NCBI GenBank assembly: GCA_902768975.1 | Contig: CACXMZ010000006.1 | Coordinates: forward strand, 62,001 to 126,000 | DNA: 64,000 bases | Reading direction: 5' to 3' | From: an uncultured Coriobacteriaceae bacterium | Lineage (GTDB): Bacteria; Actinomycetota; Coriobacteriia; Coriobacteriales; Eggerthellaceae | Shown here: positions 40,783 to 50,028 of the stretch, one piece after another | Numbering within the stretch: position 1 is the first letter of the stretch | How the letters are laid out: each line of letters opens with the position of its first letter | Translations under genes and position numbers: made by a program | Notes under the pieces: generated by a model | Told to the model about the DNA's origin: nothing | The model's input: only the letters and a program-made list of their open reading frames with translations | Database searches by the model: none

Positions 40783-41705
40783 GCATGGCAAGAGTAGCAG
40801 CCGTCGTGGTTACATATAACAGGTGCCTTTTGCTCAAGCAATGTATCAGCCATTTGCATGCGCAAAAAATACCCGAAGGCGTTCAGCTTGACGTGCTGGT
40901 TATAGACAATGCCAGCACGGACGACACGCTCTACGAGCTTACTCCTTTCATCGAAGACGGCTCCATCCATTATTACAATACGGGTTCTAATCTTGGTGGC
41001 GCTGGGGGCTTTGCCTTTGGCATGAAAACGGCGGTCGAGGCCGGCTATGACTACGTGTGGGTTATGGATGACGACTGCATGCCTGCCCATGACGCCCTCT
41101 GGGGTTTCTGGAATGCGAAAGCAAAGCTTGAAGGCGGCAGTGCTGCAGCGTCTGAGCAAGCGTGGGGCTACCTTTCCAGCGTGGTGAAATGGAAAGACGG
41201 CACGCCGTGTGCCATGAATGTGCAGCGCCATCCTTTGTTTAAGAACATTGAAGATTTCACTCCCGAACTTCAACCCTGTACTCTGGCGTCCTTTGTTTCC
41301 CTGCTTGTTCCCGCCAGCGTTATCCGCGATGTGGGCCTGCCTTTCGCCGAGTTCTTTATTTGGACTGACGACTGGGAGTTTACGCGTCGTGTAAGCAGGA
41401 AGTACCCTTGCTACGTGGTAGGGGAAAGCCAGGTTACGCACGCAAGCCAAACTAACAACCCGGGCAATATTTATACCGACCCAGAAGAGCGCCTAGGGCG
41501 CTATCAGTACATTTATCGCAATGATGTTGTGCTCTATCGCGAAGAAGGCATCAAAGGCATCCTGTTCCTTTATGCGCGGGCAATTTATCATACGCTGCAA
41601 GTGCTTGTGTCCGACGTGGGCCTTAAGCAGGACCGCATTGATTTAATTTGGAAGGGCACTAAAGACGGTTTTAGCTTTAAACCTATTATTCAGTTCCCGT
41701 CTTAA
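40779..41705 (+). CDS. Family 2 glycosyltransferase, galactofuranosyltransferase (GlfT)-like
   Basis: 308 residues. VAAVVVTYNRCLLLKQCISH, VIDNASTDDTLYEL, SNLGGAGGFAFGMKTA and VMDDDCMPAHDAL match the branch containing rhamnosyl- and galactofuranosyltransferases; FIWTDDWEFTRRV is the catalytic-base region of that group. It is translationally coupled to gtrA. No galactofuranose mutase gene is in the window, so the sugar is unproven. The 3' end is convergent with an ABC ATPase gene 8 bp away. Confidence 0.88.
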   Translation: MSMARVAAVVVTYNRCLLLKQCISHLHAQKIPEGVQLDVLVIDNASTDDTLYELTPFIEDGSIHYYNTGSNLGGAGGFAFGMKTAVEAGYDYVWVMDDDCMPAHDALWGFWNAKAKLEGGSAAASEQAWGYLSSVVKWKDGTPCAMNVQRHPLFKNIEDFTPELQPCTLASFVSLLVPASVIRDVGLPFAEFFIWTDDWEFTRRVSRKYPCYVVGESQVTHASQTNNPGNIYTDPEERLGRYQYIYRNDVVLYREEGIKGILFLYARAIYHTLQVLVSDVGLKQDRIDLIWKGTKDGFSFKPIIQFPS

Positions 41706-41713
41706 GGCGTGTA

Positions 41714-42535
41714 TTAGTTTTCGGGTGCGTTGTAGGCGTCCAGTACTGCATCGACATCGCCTACCATACGCATGGTTCCACGGTCTATCCAGATGGCACG
41801 ATTGCATACCCGTTTAACTTCATCACTATTATGCGAAACAAATAACAGGGTGGTGCCATGAGTTTCCACAAGCTCATTAATACGCGCTTCGCACTTCTGG
41901 CGGAACTTAAAGTCGCCAACAGAAAGCGATTCGTCTACAACAAGAATGTCGGGTATGGTAGCCGTAGCAATGGCAAAAGCTATACGTGCCTGCATGCCGC
42001 TTGAATAGTTCTTTAAGGGCATGTCCACGAAGTCTTCGACTTCAGCAAAAGAGATAATCGAATCGAAGTTTTTGTCAATAAAGTCTTTGGTATAACCCAA
42101 AAGAGCTCCATTGAGGTAGGTATTCTCACGGGCGGTAAGCTCGGGGTCGAAGCCTGCGCCAAGTTCAATAAGGGGAGCCATGGTGCCATAGCAACGCACG
42201 CAGCCCTGGGTGGGATCCAGAACGCCTGCTATGCACTTTAACAGGGTTGATTTGCCGGACCCATTTATGCCAACGAGGCCATAGCGTTCGCCTGGGTAGA
42301 TATTAAGACTTACATTTTTCAGTGCAATAAATTCGCGATAAAACAGTTCGCCTTTCGCAATTTTAATAAAGTACTCTTTGAGGTTGGTAAGCTGTTCGTT
42401 GGCTATGTTGAAGATCATTTGTACGTCTTCTATTTCAATAATGGGGTCTATGCCCTTGTGGGCTTCATTGTTTTCGCGAAGAGCTGCCAGGACTTCTTCG
42501 GATAAAGGTTCAAGAGGTGTGAGCTTCTTAGCCAT
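41714..42535 (-). CDS. ABC exporter ATPase of TagH/Wzt type, system 1
   Basis: 273 residues. Walker A GINGSGKST, signature YSSGMQAR and Walker B ILVVDESL, with the FGVGxxF-free short layout of polysaccharide/teichoic-acid export ATPases. It drives export of a completed lipid-linked polymer through the permease encoded 8 nt upstream. There is no C-terminal carbohydrate-binding extension of the long Wzt kind. Third gene of a minus-strand operon after a two-domain glycosyltransferase and the permease. Confidence 0.92.
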   Translation of the reverse strand: MAKKLTPLEPLSEEVLAALRENNEAHKGIDPIIEIEDVQMIFNIANEQLTNLKEYFIKIAKGELFYREFIALKNVSLNIYPGERYGLVGINGSGKSTLLKCIAGVLDPTQGCVRCYGTMAPLIELGAGFDPELTARENTYLNGALLGYTKDFIDKNFDSIISFAEVEDFVDMPLKNYSSGMQARIAFAIATATIPDILVVDESLSVGDFKFRQKCEARINELVETHGTTLLFVSHNSDEVKRVCNRAIWIDRGTMRMVGDVDAVLDAYNAPEN

Positions 42536-42543
42536 AGCTTATC

Positions 42544-43362
42544 CTACACGTGCAGAACGAACTTACGCTCGGTCTTGCGGAAGACATACAGCCCAATTGC
42601 AAACTGAACAACAGCAAAGCCGAGGCACATAAGATTCATCTTAAGGTCGGGTGTAATATTCCAAAGCATAATGTCGCGATAATACGTAATGTAGTGGTAC
42701 ATGGGATTAAGCTGCTCTAGTGCCGCCAGCCATTCTGGCCAAAGGTCCGCAGGGTAGAACAAAGGTGTTGCGTACGTCCATGCAGTTAGAAGTACGCTCC
42801 AGAGATATTCAATATCGCGGAAGAACACAACAGCAGATGCAAGTAGCATGCCCAGCCCGCTGCAGAACAAGACCATGTAAAGCAATAGCAGGGGAAGAAA
42901 AACAATATTGACCGTAGGGGCAATACGGAAGAAGACCATTACTATTACCACCGCGATGAAAGAGGTGGCAAAATTGATGAGCTCAAACACAATTTTCTGA
43001 AGGGGAAAAACAATTTTATTTATCTTCACCTTTTTAATGAGCGGGGCAGAGTCCATGATAGAACGCAAGGCACCGTTGGTTGAGTTGCTCATAAGCGTGA
43101 AAAGCGTATTCCCCAAAATCAGGTAAAGCGGGTAGTTTTCTATTTCAAAACGGAACATGTAAGAAAACACCGCGGTAAGAACCAGCATCATCATCAAAGG
43201 GTTAAGCACACTCCAGGCAACGCCAAGAATGCTGCGGCGGTACTTTAGCTTAAAGTCTTTAGACACCAATTCACGCAGCACAAATATACTGTGTTGGAAT
43301 TCAGAGACCTGGGTGCGCCGTTCTATGCGGTTATGTTTCAATTCGGCTTCAGCCATGCGCAC
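42544..43362 (-). CDS. ABC exporter permease of TagG/Wzm type, system 1
   Basis: 272 residues, six hydrophobic helices of the ABC-2 type. The block DFKLKYRRSILGVAWSVLNP near residue 36 and TPLFYPADLWPEWL near 208 are characteristic of polysaccharide/teichoic-acid export permeases. It lies directly between its ATPase (8 nt downstream) and the two-domain glycosyltransferase (9 nt upstream). A second, separate permease of the same family is encoded at 51800. Confidence 0.92.
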   Translation of the reverse strand: MRMAEAELKHNRIERRTQVSEFQHSIFVLRELVSKDFKLKYRRSILGVAWSVLNPLMMMLVLTAVFSYMFRFEIENYPLYLILGNTLFTLMSNSTNGALRSIMDSAPLIKKVKINKIVFPLQKIVFELINFATSFIAVVIVMVFFRIAPTVNIVFLPLLLLYMVLFCSGLGMLLASAVVFFRDIEYLWSVLLTAWTYATPLFYPADLWPEWLAALEQLNPMYHYITYYRDIMLWNITPDLKMNLMCLGFAVVQFAIGLYVFRKTERKFVLHV

Positions 43363-43371
43363 TATTTTACC

Positions 43372-45447
43372 CTACATAATGCTTGGGCGCTCAATTTCGC
43401 TGGGGTAGCGTTCACAAAATGCTTCAGGGCTTTCAAGAAGTTCCTTGAGCAGGGCTTTATATCCCGAAGAAAAATAGTCTTCATTCAGTCGCCCCGCAGC
43501 TTTTTCCCTCGTAATGTCACTTGCCCAACGTTGTGCAAATTCCAGGTGTGCGCTGGGCGAAATACGGTTGTAATTCCATAGGTAGTTGCCCATGCGCGCT
43601 ACGTTAATCCAAGGGGCAAGAACACTCAGTTTTTCTGGGGCAAAGCTTTCAATAAAGGCCATGGTACGGTCGTATTCTTCGTTAACGGCATAGAGTTTGT
43701 CATTTGAATTTGAAGAAGACTGTTCGTTGTCGGTGCGGTAGTGATAGAAGCTTTCTTTAAGTAGGTAGATTGACTTTGCGGCAATAAGGCACTGTTGTGA
43801 AAAGGAAAGATCTTGGAACGAAGCCCCTGGCGAAGGGGTAAAGCTAATTCCCGCATCAAGAAGCATCTGTCGTCTATAGAGGCCTGTCCAAATGGTCGGC
43901 GCTGCAAATAAAAGCTGGGGGCAGCCTTCAAGTGTTATTGGATAATCGTAAGGGTAGGGGTCCAAGAAGCGAATTGCCTGCGGGTCCTGTCCCTTGCCCC
44001 TGGCTTCGTTGTAGTTGGACTTTACTATGTCGCAGTTGGCTTTAACTGCTTCGTTTGAAAGTGCTTTGAGCATGTCTGGGCTGTAATAGTCGTCAGGTTC
44101 ACAGATGGCAATGTAAATGCCGTGCGCTTCTGCGAGTGCCTTGTTCATAGAGTCGCCATAGCCTGTATTTTCCTTATGTATGACGCGGAGGCGTTTATCT
44201 TGTTCAGCATAGGCGTCTAGAATTATGGGGCTGGTATCGGTCGATCCGTCGTCAATACAGATAATTTCAATATCTGTGAGCGTTTGCCCTATAAGCGAAT
44301 GCAAGCATTGTTCAAGGTAAGGTTCCGCGTTATAAACAGGCACCAGTACCGAAACAAGGGGCGTTCCAGTTGTTGTAGTTGCCGTCTGGCGGCCACGGAG
44401 TGCCTTGCGTGCTTTTATCTTTGCAGAAAGGGCTAGAAGCTTTGCCGTACCTACTGCTTCGTTATTGCTTTCTATAATAGAAAGCGCTTGTTCAACATCG
44501 GTATCTTCTATAGCACCTGAAGCAGTCCGTCTTCCAAACGCCTTTGTTGGCACACGCGGCGAACTTAGCCCAAGCTCTTCCAAGCCTCCGTTGTGGAGTG
44601 CCTGGTATACCTTCAGGTAGGCGTCTTTGTCGCGCAGCTCAAGTAAGTTAAGCATGCAGCTAAGGCCCACCCATTGCGTATAGGTTGTTTTGAATTTGTC
44701 CATCAGGTTATGGGTTTCAAGGTATTTCTTTAATAGCTTGCAGCTTTCAAAAAAATCCAGGGGGTAAGCCGCGCGAGTGCTCGTTGAACTATGAGGATTG
44801 TTGACTCGGTAGGTATATAGGTCGTCGTCGGCAAGAGCAATGCAGCTTGCGCTTGCAAGAGCGGCAGATGTAAAGGGAAGGTCGTCGGTACGATAGTGAG
44901 GGGCAAAACGAATACCATTTTCGTGTATGAATTTTGTTCGATATAGCTTCGCCTGGGCAAGCGTGCGCAGGCCTCCAAAAAGGTCACTGGCGTAGTCTTT
45001 GGGGTTAAACACTTTGGGGTAGGTGTGTGCGGGGAAGCGGTCGGGGCTTGCCGTAATTGCTCCCGTAGCTTCGTTGAATTGTTCAATTTGGCAAATACTA
45101 ATATCGGCATTATGCTCGAGGGCATTTTTCACAAGCACTTCCAGGTAGCGGGGGTGCAAGAAGTCGTCTGCATCAAGAAAGGTAAAATAACTGCCATTGA
45201 GTTTTTCAAGACCGAGGTTTCTTGCGGCACCTATCCCTTTGTTTTCTTGTTCAAAGAGCTTTATGCGCTTGTCTGCATCCATGTATTTGCGAACACCTGC
45301 AGCAGTGTCGTCCTTGGAACCGTCGTTAACAATGACTGCTTCGTAGTTTTGATAGGTCTGACATTCAAGCTGCGCAAACATGCTTTCAAGGTAGCGCGAA
45401 GCATTAAAGAGTGGAATTATTATGCTTACCAAAGGGAGTTTTTCCAT
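43372..45447 (-). CDS. Glycosyltransferase with two family 2 domains
   Basis: 691 residues. Domain 1: VSIIIPLFNASRYLESMFAQ, VIVNDGSKDDTAAG, FLDADDFLHPRYLE. Domain 2 from about residue 362: VSVLVPVYNAEPYLEQCLHS, CIDDGSTDTSPII, CEPDDYYSPDMLK. The second domain has EPDD instead of DADD, so the two probably differ in donor or activity. No membrane helices. First gene of the operon with ABC system 1, suggesting that it builds the polymer exported by that system. It is divergent from the first LCP gene. Confidence 0.9.
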   Translation of the reverse strand: MEKLPLVSIIIPLFNASRYLESMFAQLECQTYQNYEAVIVNDGSKDDTAAGVRKYMDADKRIKLFEQENKGIGAARNLGLEKLNGSYFTFLDADDFLHPRYLEVLVKNALEHNADISICQIEQFNEATGAITASPDRFPAHTYPKVFNPKDYASDLFGGLRTLAQAKLYRTKFIHENGIRFAPHYRTDDLPFTSAALASASCIALADDDLYTYRVNNPHSSTSTRAAYPLDFFESCKLLKKYLETHNLMDKFKTTYTQWVGLSCMLNLLELRDKDAYLKVYQALHNGGLEELGLSSPRVPTKAFGRRTASGAIEDTDVEQALSIIESNNEAVGTAKLLALSAKIKARKALRGRQTATTTTGTPLVSVLVPVYNAEPYLEQCLHSLIGQTLTDIEIICIDDGSTDTSPIILDAYAEQDKRLRVIHKENTGYGDSMNKALAEAHGIYIAICEPDDYYSPDMLKALSNEAVKANCDIVKSNYNEARGKGQDPQAIRFLDPYPYDYPITLEGCPQLLFAAPTIWTGLYRRQMLLDAGISFTPSPGASFQDLSFSQQCLIAAKSIYLLKESFYHYRTDNEQSSSNSNDKLYAVNEEYDRTMAFIESFAPEKLSVLAPWINVARMGNYLWNYNRISPSAHLEFAQRWASDITREKAAGRLNEDYFSSGYKALLKELLESPEAFCERYPSEIERPSIM

Positions 45448-45513
45448 GTAGGCAGCGCGTCCTTTCCAATATTTAAGTAAGTATAGGGTATCATTTTTTG
45501 CATTGTATTAGTC

Positions 45514-46740
45514 TTGAATAGGTTATTGGGATTATTGGCTAAACACGCTGCACATACTGAAGATAATCAGAGTACTGAAATACTTGGTGGGTATTCGGGT
45601 GGCTATACTTACCCTGATGGCAGCACGTACGGTGCGCCGGCGGGTAGCCAAGCCGCAAAGGAAAAGGCCCAGGCGGCCCCCTATAGTCGAAATAACGTTG
45701 CGAACTATACAACTCTTTCTTCGGTGTACACCCAAAGGCTTCAGAAGAAACGCCGGAATAAGCGTATTGCTGCCGTGGTGAGCGCTGTGCTTATTGCGCT
45801 CGTTCTAATTGGTGGCGCAGGTCTATTATTTGTGAATAAGGCAGACTCCAATTTGGGTTATGCCGATACAAGCTATGCAAAAAGCGTATTTGACCAACTT
45901 GCGAAGCAGGAAGCAGAGCATCTTTTCTATATGCTTCTTATTGGCTCAGATACAGAAAGCATCGACGGAAAACCCGTGAATCGTTCACGTTCTGACGTTC
46001 TTATACTTGCGCGTGTCGATACTGAAAAACAGCAAGTTACGCTCGTTTCAATACCTAGGGACACTCCTTGGAAACAGGACAATGGGCAATATACAAAAAT
46101 TAACGAAGCGTATCATGCTGGAGGGGCACCAGCTGCCGTAGCAGCGGTCGAACAGGTGTCGGGCATTCGTGCAAACCATGTTGCAGAAATCAATCTAGGC
46201 CAGCTTGCAGATTTTATTGACTCAATAGGCGGTCTAGATTTTGAAGTTCCCATCGACACGCATTTTTACAATCGTGAAACAGGTGAAAAATTTGACATAG
46301 ATGCAGGCCAGCAGCATTTAGACGGCAGGAGCGCCTTGGCGGTTGTTCGCATGCGTAAAGATTATGAGGGGAACCAGGACGCTGGACGCCAGAGCACTAT
46401 CCGCGAAATCGTAACTGCTCTTTATAAGCAGGTAACATCTCGTCCGACCACCGAATTGCCAAGCACAGTATTGGCTGCGGCTGAATGTGTCGACACCGAT
46501 CTAAGCTCCTTGCAAATTCTTAGCGTGTTATCAAGTTTAGGGTCTAATGCGACCTTCTACAACGTATCTGCCCCTTCTGCAGGTGACCTTGATCCAGGGT
46601 GTGGTACATGGCTTTGCTATAGCAACCCCGATGGTTGGGAACGCCTTATGGGTATGGTCAAGGCGGGTGAAGACCCTAGTTCAATCTCGTATGCGGAAGA
46701 CGCGGTATACTATCCCAGTACAGGAGAACCTGTATCTTAG
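45514..46740 (+). CDS. LytR-CpsA-Psr family ligase 1
   Basis: 408 residues. A cytoplasmic N-terminal tail of about 80 residues, one membrane helix (about 82-105), then the LCP domain: MLLIGSDTESID, SRSDVLILARVD, VTLVSIPRDTPW and VRMRKDYEGNQDAGRQ (conserved Arg residues that hold the lipid pyrophosphate). LCP enzymes transfer teichoic acid or capsule from the polyprenyl carrier to peptidoglycan outside the membrane. TTG 45514 is the longest start; TTG 45526 and 45535 are also possible. Two more LCP genes follow, interleaved with a TagO-like gene. Confidence 0.9.
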   Translation: MNRLLGLLAKHAAHTEDNQSTEILGGYSGGYTYPDGSTYGAPAGSQAAKEKAQAAPYSRNNVANYTTLSSVYTQRLQKKRRNKRIAAVVSAVLIALVLIGGAGLLFVNKADSNLGYADTSYAKSVFDQLAKQEAEHLFYMLLIGSDTESIDGKPVNRSRSDVLILARVDTEKQQVTLVSIPRDTPWKQDNGQYTKINEAYHAGGAPAAVAAVEQVSGIRANHVAEINLGQLADFIDSIGGLDFEVPIDTHFYNRETGEKFDIDAGQQHLDGRSALAVVRMRKDYEGNQDAGRQSTIREIVTALYKQVTSRPTTELPSTVLAAAECVDTDLSSLQILSVLSSLGSNATFYNVSAPSAGDLDPGCGTWLCYSNPDGWERLMGMVKAGEDPSSISYAEDAVYYPSTGEPVS

Positions 46741-46758
46741 TTTTAGTGGAGGTACGTT

Positions 46759-47784
46759 ATGCAGAAGAAACGGACAAGTCTTTTCATCCTCCTAGCTCTT
46801 AGCACCCTTTTTGTTTTAGGTTTGCTATTTGTGCCTGGGTGCAAGCAAGAAGTACCCCAGCAGAATTCCGATCCAGAAGCTATGCTTGATGCGGTTCTAG
46901 AACGTGCAAAAAACGAAGCAGAACTTGAAAAAGCTCGTTTAGCCCATGAAGCTGAACTGAAAGAGCCGTTCTATGTCCTATTGATGGGTGGCGACGCTCG
47001 CGAAAATACGGCTGAAGGTAATACTGCAGAACCTGGTTATAATCCTGGCCGCTCTGACACAATGATCCTAACAAAGGTTTGGCCCGAAACGGGCAGTATT
47101 ACTATGGTGACTATTCCACGCGACACACGCGCTACTTACGAAGGTTCGCCCATTAAAATTAACGATATCCTTTTCAGGCATGGTCCTGAAGCAGCTGTAG
47201 ATACCGTTGAATCTATGGCAGGAGTAGATATTAAGTATTACTACGTTACGGATTTTGCGCGTTTTATACAGTTAATCGACACGATTGGTGGCGTTACTGT
47301 CAATTCTCCCGGTGCTATGAATTTCAAGGATGTAATGACTGGCGATCGTATTTACATCGAAGAAGGGGAAAACAGCTTAGACGGCGCAGGAGCCTTGGTA
47401 TTTACGCGTATTCGCAAGGCTTTTGCTGGCAACCAGGATGCTTGCAGGCAAATACAAGATCGCCAGGTGGTACAGCGAGTTCTTGAATCTGTACCCGGCA
47501 TGAGCAATACAGACCTTTTAAACATTCTTGAAGGCATAAACAAAAATACCGATACCAACCTTCCTTCTGAAGACCTGGCGTTTTATGCGAACTACTTTAG
47601 TAAGCTAGAAGACGGCATTCACATTCAGCAAGGTACATTCCCTTACGAGGGGTGGCTAAACGAAGATATCGACATGTGGGCCGTTCCCTACGACGAAGGG
47701 AAATGGAAAGAAGTAATTGCCAAGGTTGAAGAAGGCGGCAATCCTGCCGACGTTGTGCAAAACCCTGAAGTTTTATTTAACTAG
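46759..47784 (+). CDS. LytR-CpsA-Psr family ligase 2
   Basis: 341 residues; GGAGG 8 nt before the ATG. The N-terminus is a signal or anchor with a possible lipobox (LFVPGC), followed by a Glu/Ala-rich helix and the LCP domain: VLLMGGDARENT, RSDTMILTKVW, ITMVTIPRDTRATYEG and FTRIRKAFAGNQDACRQ. It lies 18 nt after LCP 1 in the same operon. The basic and acidic residues that bind the polyprenyl diphosphate are kept, so it should be active. It might serve a different polymer than its neighbours. Confidence 0.9.
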   Translation: MQKKRTSLFILLALSTLFVLGLLFVPGCKQEVPQQNSDPEAMLDAVLERAKNEAELEKARLAHEAELKEPFYVLLMGGDARENTAEGNTAEPGYNPGRSDTMILTKVWPETGSITMVTIPRDTRATYEGSPIKINDILFRHGPEAAVDTVESMAGVDIKYYYVTDFARFIQLIDTIGGVTVNSPGAMNFKDVMTGDRIYIEEGENSLDGAGALVFTRIRKAFAGNQDACRQIQDRQVVQRVLESVPGMSNTDLLNILEGINKNTDTNLPSEDLAFYANYFSKLEDGIHIQQGTFPYEGWLNEDIDMWAVPYDEGKWKEVIAKVEEGGNPADVVQNPEVLFN

Positions 47785-47814
47785 TCTGCCAACCCGCTAA
47801 CGGTGCGAATGCGG

Positions 47815-47820
47815 TAGAAT
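47815..47820 (+). promoter_or_regulatory. Possible -10 for the TagO/WecA-like gene
   Basis: TAGAAT, 39 nt before ATG 47860, in the 75-bp gap after LCP 2. No clear -35. Confidence 0.35.
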
Positions 47821-47859
47821 TACGCTCTAAGACTTGTATGTGTTAGGGCAAGGAACTGC

Positions 47860-48987
47860 ATGCCTATTTTGCCGGGTTTAATAGTGTTTGCCACTGCATT
47901 TGCAGTTACCTATGCTATGGTTCCAGTTTCAAAATATCTGGCTGAACAGCTTGGCGCTATAGACTTTCCTGGCGAACGCCGCGTCAATGAACAAGCGATT
48001 CCTCGCGCAGGCGGCATTGCCTTATATGCAGGCTTTTTGGCAGGATGTGCTGCCCTTTATATCCTCATGAATGCTTTTCCTTGGCCGTACGAAGACCTTT
48101 ATTCGGTTCGAGGCGTAGACTATGTCTTGCTATTTCTTGGTCTTTCAATAGTCTTTATCGTTGGCCTCATTGACGACGTGTCGCCCCTTTCGCCGCGTAG
48201 CAAGCTTGCTGGTCAAATTGTTGCAGCGGTTATTATTTGTCTCTCTGGTATTACCATAGGGTCATTTCGTTTCCCTATTACAGGTGACTATATAACACTT
48301 GGCTGGCTGGACTTACCCGTTTCCATCGTGTACTTCCTTGTATTTATGAATGCGATTAATCTCATTGATGGACTCGACGGTTTGGCGGCAGGTATAACGG
48401 CAATCGTTTCTACGGGTCTTTTGTATCTAGTTGGTATTCGTGGCAGTATTACTCTTGCTATGTGTTGTCTTATGGTTATAGCAATTTGTCTTGCGTTTTT
48501 ACGCTTTAACTTTAATCCCGCGTCAATCTTTATGGGCGATTCTGGTTCGTTGCTACTAGGTACCTTGCTTGCTATTATTTCTGTTTCTGGCGTGGCACGT
48601 ACGCAAGGTCTTGCCGTTTTTATTGTGCCCTTGGTTATTGCAGGTGTTCCTGTGCTCGATACCGGAACAGCCATTATTCGGCGAATCCGTGAAGGAAAAC
48701 GCATTGATGAAGCCGACATGGAACACGTACACCATCGTATGATGGCGTATGGAATGTCACACCGGCGTACCGTTCTTATTCTATATGGTTTTTCTGCTGT
48801 CCTGGCTATTATAGGTTGTGTTATGGGGCGTTTTTCTGGGCCAACGCGCTGGACAATCGTTATTGTTCTGGGGGCAGTCGTTTTCTATATTATTGCGCGC
48901 ATGCACCTGCTCGACCCAGTTCTGCACCATTATTATCGTCGTCGAAAAAAGGCGGAGCCGCGTCGCGATACTAACAAGACATTCTAG
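47860..48987 (+). CDS. Polyprenyl-phosphate GlcNAc-1-phosphate transferase, TagO/WecA type
   Basis: 375 residues, about ten membrane helices. LIDDVSPLSPRSKLAGQ (metal-binding Asp-Asp), NLIDGLDGLAAG, FMGDSGSLLLG and the WecA-branch HVHHRM are all present. It starts polymer synthesis by moving a sugar-1-phosphate (usually GlcNAc) from UDP onto undecaprenyl or decaprenyl phosphate at the inner face of the membrane. AAGGA precedes the ATG. It is placed between LCP genes 2 and 3, so the first and last steps of wall-polymer assembly are encoded side by side. Confidence 0.93.
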   Translation: MPILPGLIVFATAFAVTYAMVPVSKYLAEQLGAIDFPGERRVNEQAIPRAGGIALYAGFLAGCAALYILMNAFPWPYEDLYSVRGVDYVLLFLGLSIVFIVGLIDDVSPLSPRSKLAGQIVAAVIICLSGITIGSFRFPITGDYITLGWLDLPVSIVYFLVFMNAINLIDGLDGLAAGITAIVSTGLLYLVGIRGSITLAMCCLMVIAICLAFLRFNFNPASIFMGDSGSLLLGTLLAIISVSGVARTQGLAVFIVPLVIAGVPVLDTGTAIIRRIREGKRIDEADMEHVHHRMMAYGMSHRRTVLILYGFSAVLAIIGCVMGRFSGPTRWTIVIVLGAVVFYIIARMHLLDPVLHHYYRRRKKAEPRRDTNKTF

Positions 48988-48995
48988 TTACCTGC

Positions 48996-49001
48996 TACAA
49001 T
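48996..49001 (+). promoter_or_regulatory. Possible -10 for LCP 3
   Basis: TACAAT, 28 nt before ATG 49030, giving a short leader with AAAGGT. Confidence 0.4.
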
Positions 49002-49029
49002 ACAGAAGTTATTGTATAAAGGTAATGGG

Positions 49030-50025
49030 ATGTCCGAAGAATCTTCAAGCATTAATTTAACGCCCCTGCGTGAACGATCGCGTGGCTTACTGCTGGGTAT
49101 ATTAATGGCTTTGATTGTGTTTGCCATGGGCTGGTATCTGGTTTCGCCAACAGATATGGGAGTACCAAACGAAACAAAAACATCTGCTCCGTTGCCAGAT
49201 GCAGAACAAGAACCTGTTTATATTCTTCTTATTGGGACCGACTCTCGTAAAGGAACGGCGCTCTATACAGGTAAAGAATGGGAAGAAGGGCAGACTACAT
49301 GTAAGGCTGATGTCCTTACACTTGTGCGTATTGACCCAGCCAATCAAGTACTAACGTTTCTAACTATTCCACGCGACACTCTTTCTATTGGAACCAAAAC
49401 AAAGATTAATGGGTGGTTAAAAAACGACGACCCCGAACGCACGGTCCAAGAAGTCGAAAAGCTTACGGGTGTAGAAATACCATACTACATGATGGTTTCT
49501 CTTTCTGGTTTTGAAGATATTGTCAATGCAATTGGCGGAATAGTAATTGACGTTCCTACGAATGTGGAAATGCTCGACCCAGCAACTGGTGGGGAGGTTA
49601 AAGTTATTGCAGGACCCGCGCAGCAGCTTGATGGGGCAAAGGCCCTGGCGGTAGCAAGTGCCTGGGACAATACCAATGAACTCGAACCTCTTCGTCAGAT
49701 GTGCGTACGTGCCATTGAGTATGCGATGGTAGATAAAGTTATAGAGGGCGGCAGCGATTTACTGCGGCAAGCTGTTTCTGCTTTATATAACAAGGTAACA
49801 ACCAATATGGACAAAGACACGGCCCTCGCATTGGCAAATGATTACGCACAGAACCGCGGTAGCTATACGGTGTATTTAGGGAGTGGCCCATACCAGGGCC
49901 AAATGACCAATGAAGGTGTTTGGGTCGTGAATCGCGACGAAGAAGCATGGAAAGAATGCATGGCAGTGGTCGATGCAGGCGGAAACCCGAATACGGTTGT
50001 AGTTTCGCTTTCAAGTGGGGCTTAG
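49030..50025 (+). CDS. LytR-CpsA-Psr family ligase 3
   Basis: 331 residues from ATG 49030 (AAAGGT 6 nt before); a TTG at 49012 would add six residues. One membrane helix (about 20-37), then the LCP domain: ILLIGTDSRKGT, CKADVLTLVRID, LTFLTIPRDTLSIG. The late region reads VASAWDNTNELEPLRQM, where the other two copies have R-x-R-K-x-x-x-GNQDACRQ. One of the lipid-phosphate-binding arginines may thus be missing, making this the most divergent of the three. Followed after 3 nt by a large membrane protein. Confidence 0.85.
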   Translation: MSEESSSINLTPLRERSRGLLLGILMALIVFAMGWYLVSPTDMGVPNETKTSAPLPDAEQEPVYILLIGTDSRKGTALYTGKEWEEGQTTCKADVLTLVRIDPANQVLTFLTIPRDTLSIGTKTKINGWLKNDDPERTVQEVEKLTGVEIPYYMMVSLSGFEDIVNAIGGIVIDVPTNVEMLDPATGGEVKVIAGPAQQLDGAKALAVASAWDNTNELEPLRQMCVRAIEYAMVDKVIEGGSDLLRQAVSALYNKVTTNMDKDTALALANDYAQNRGSYTVYLGSGPYQGQMTNEGVWVVNRDEEAWKECMAVVDAGGNPNTVVVSLSSGA

Positions 50026-50028
50026 TAG

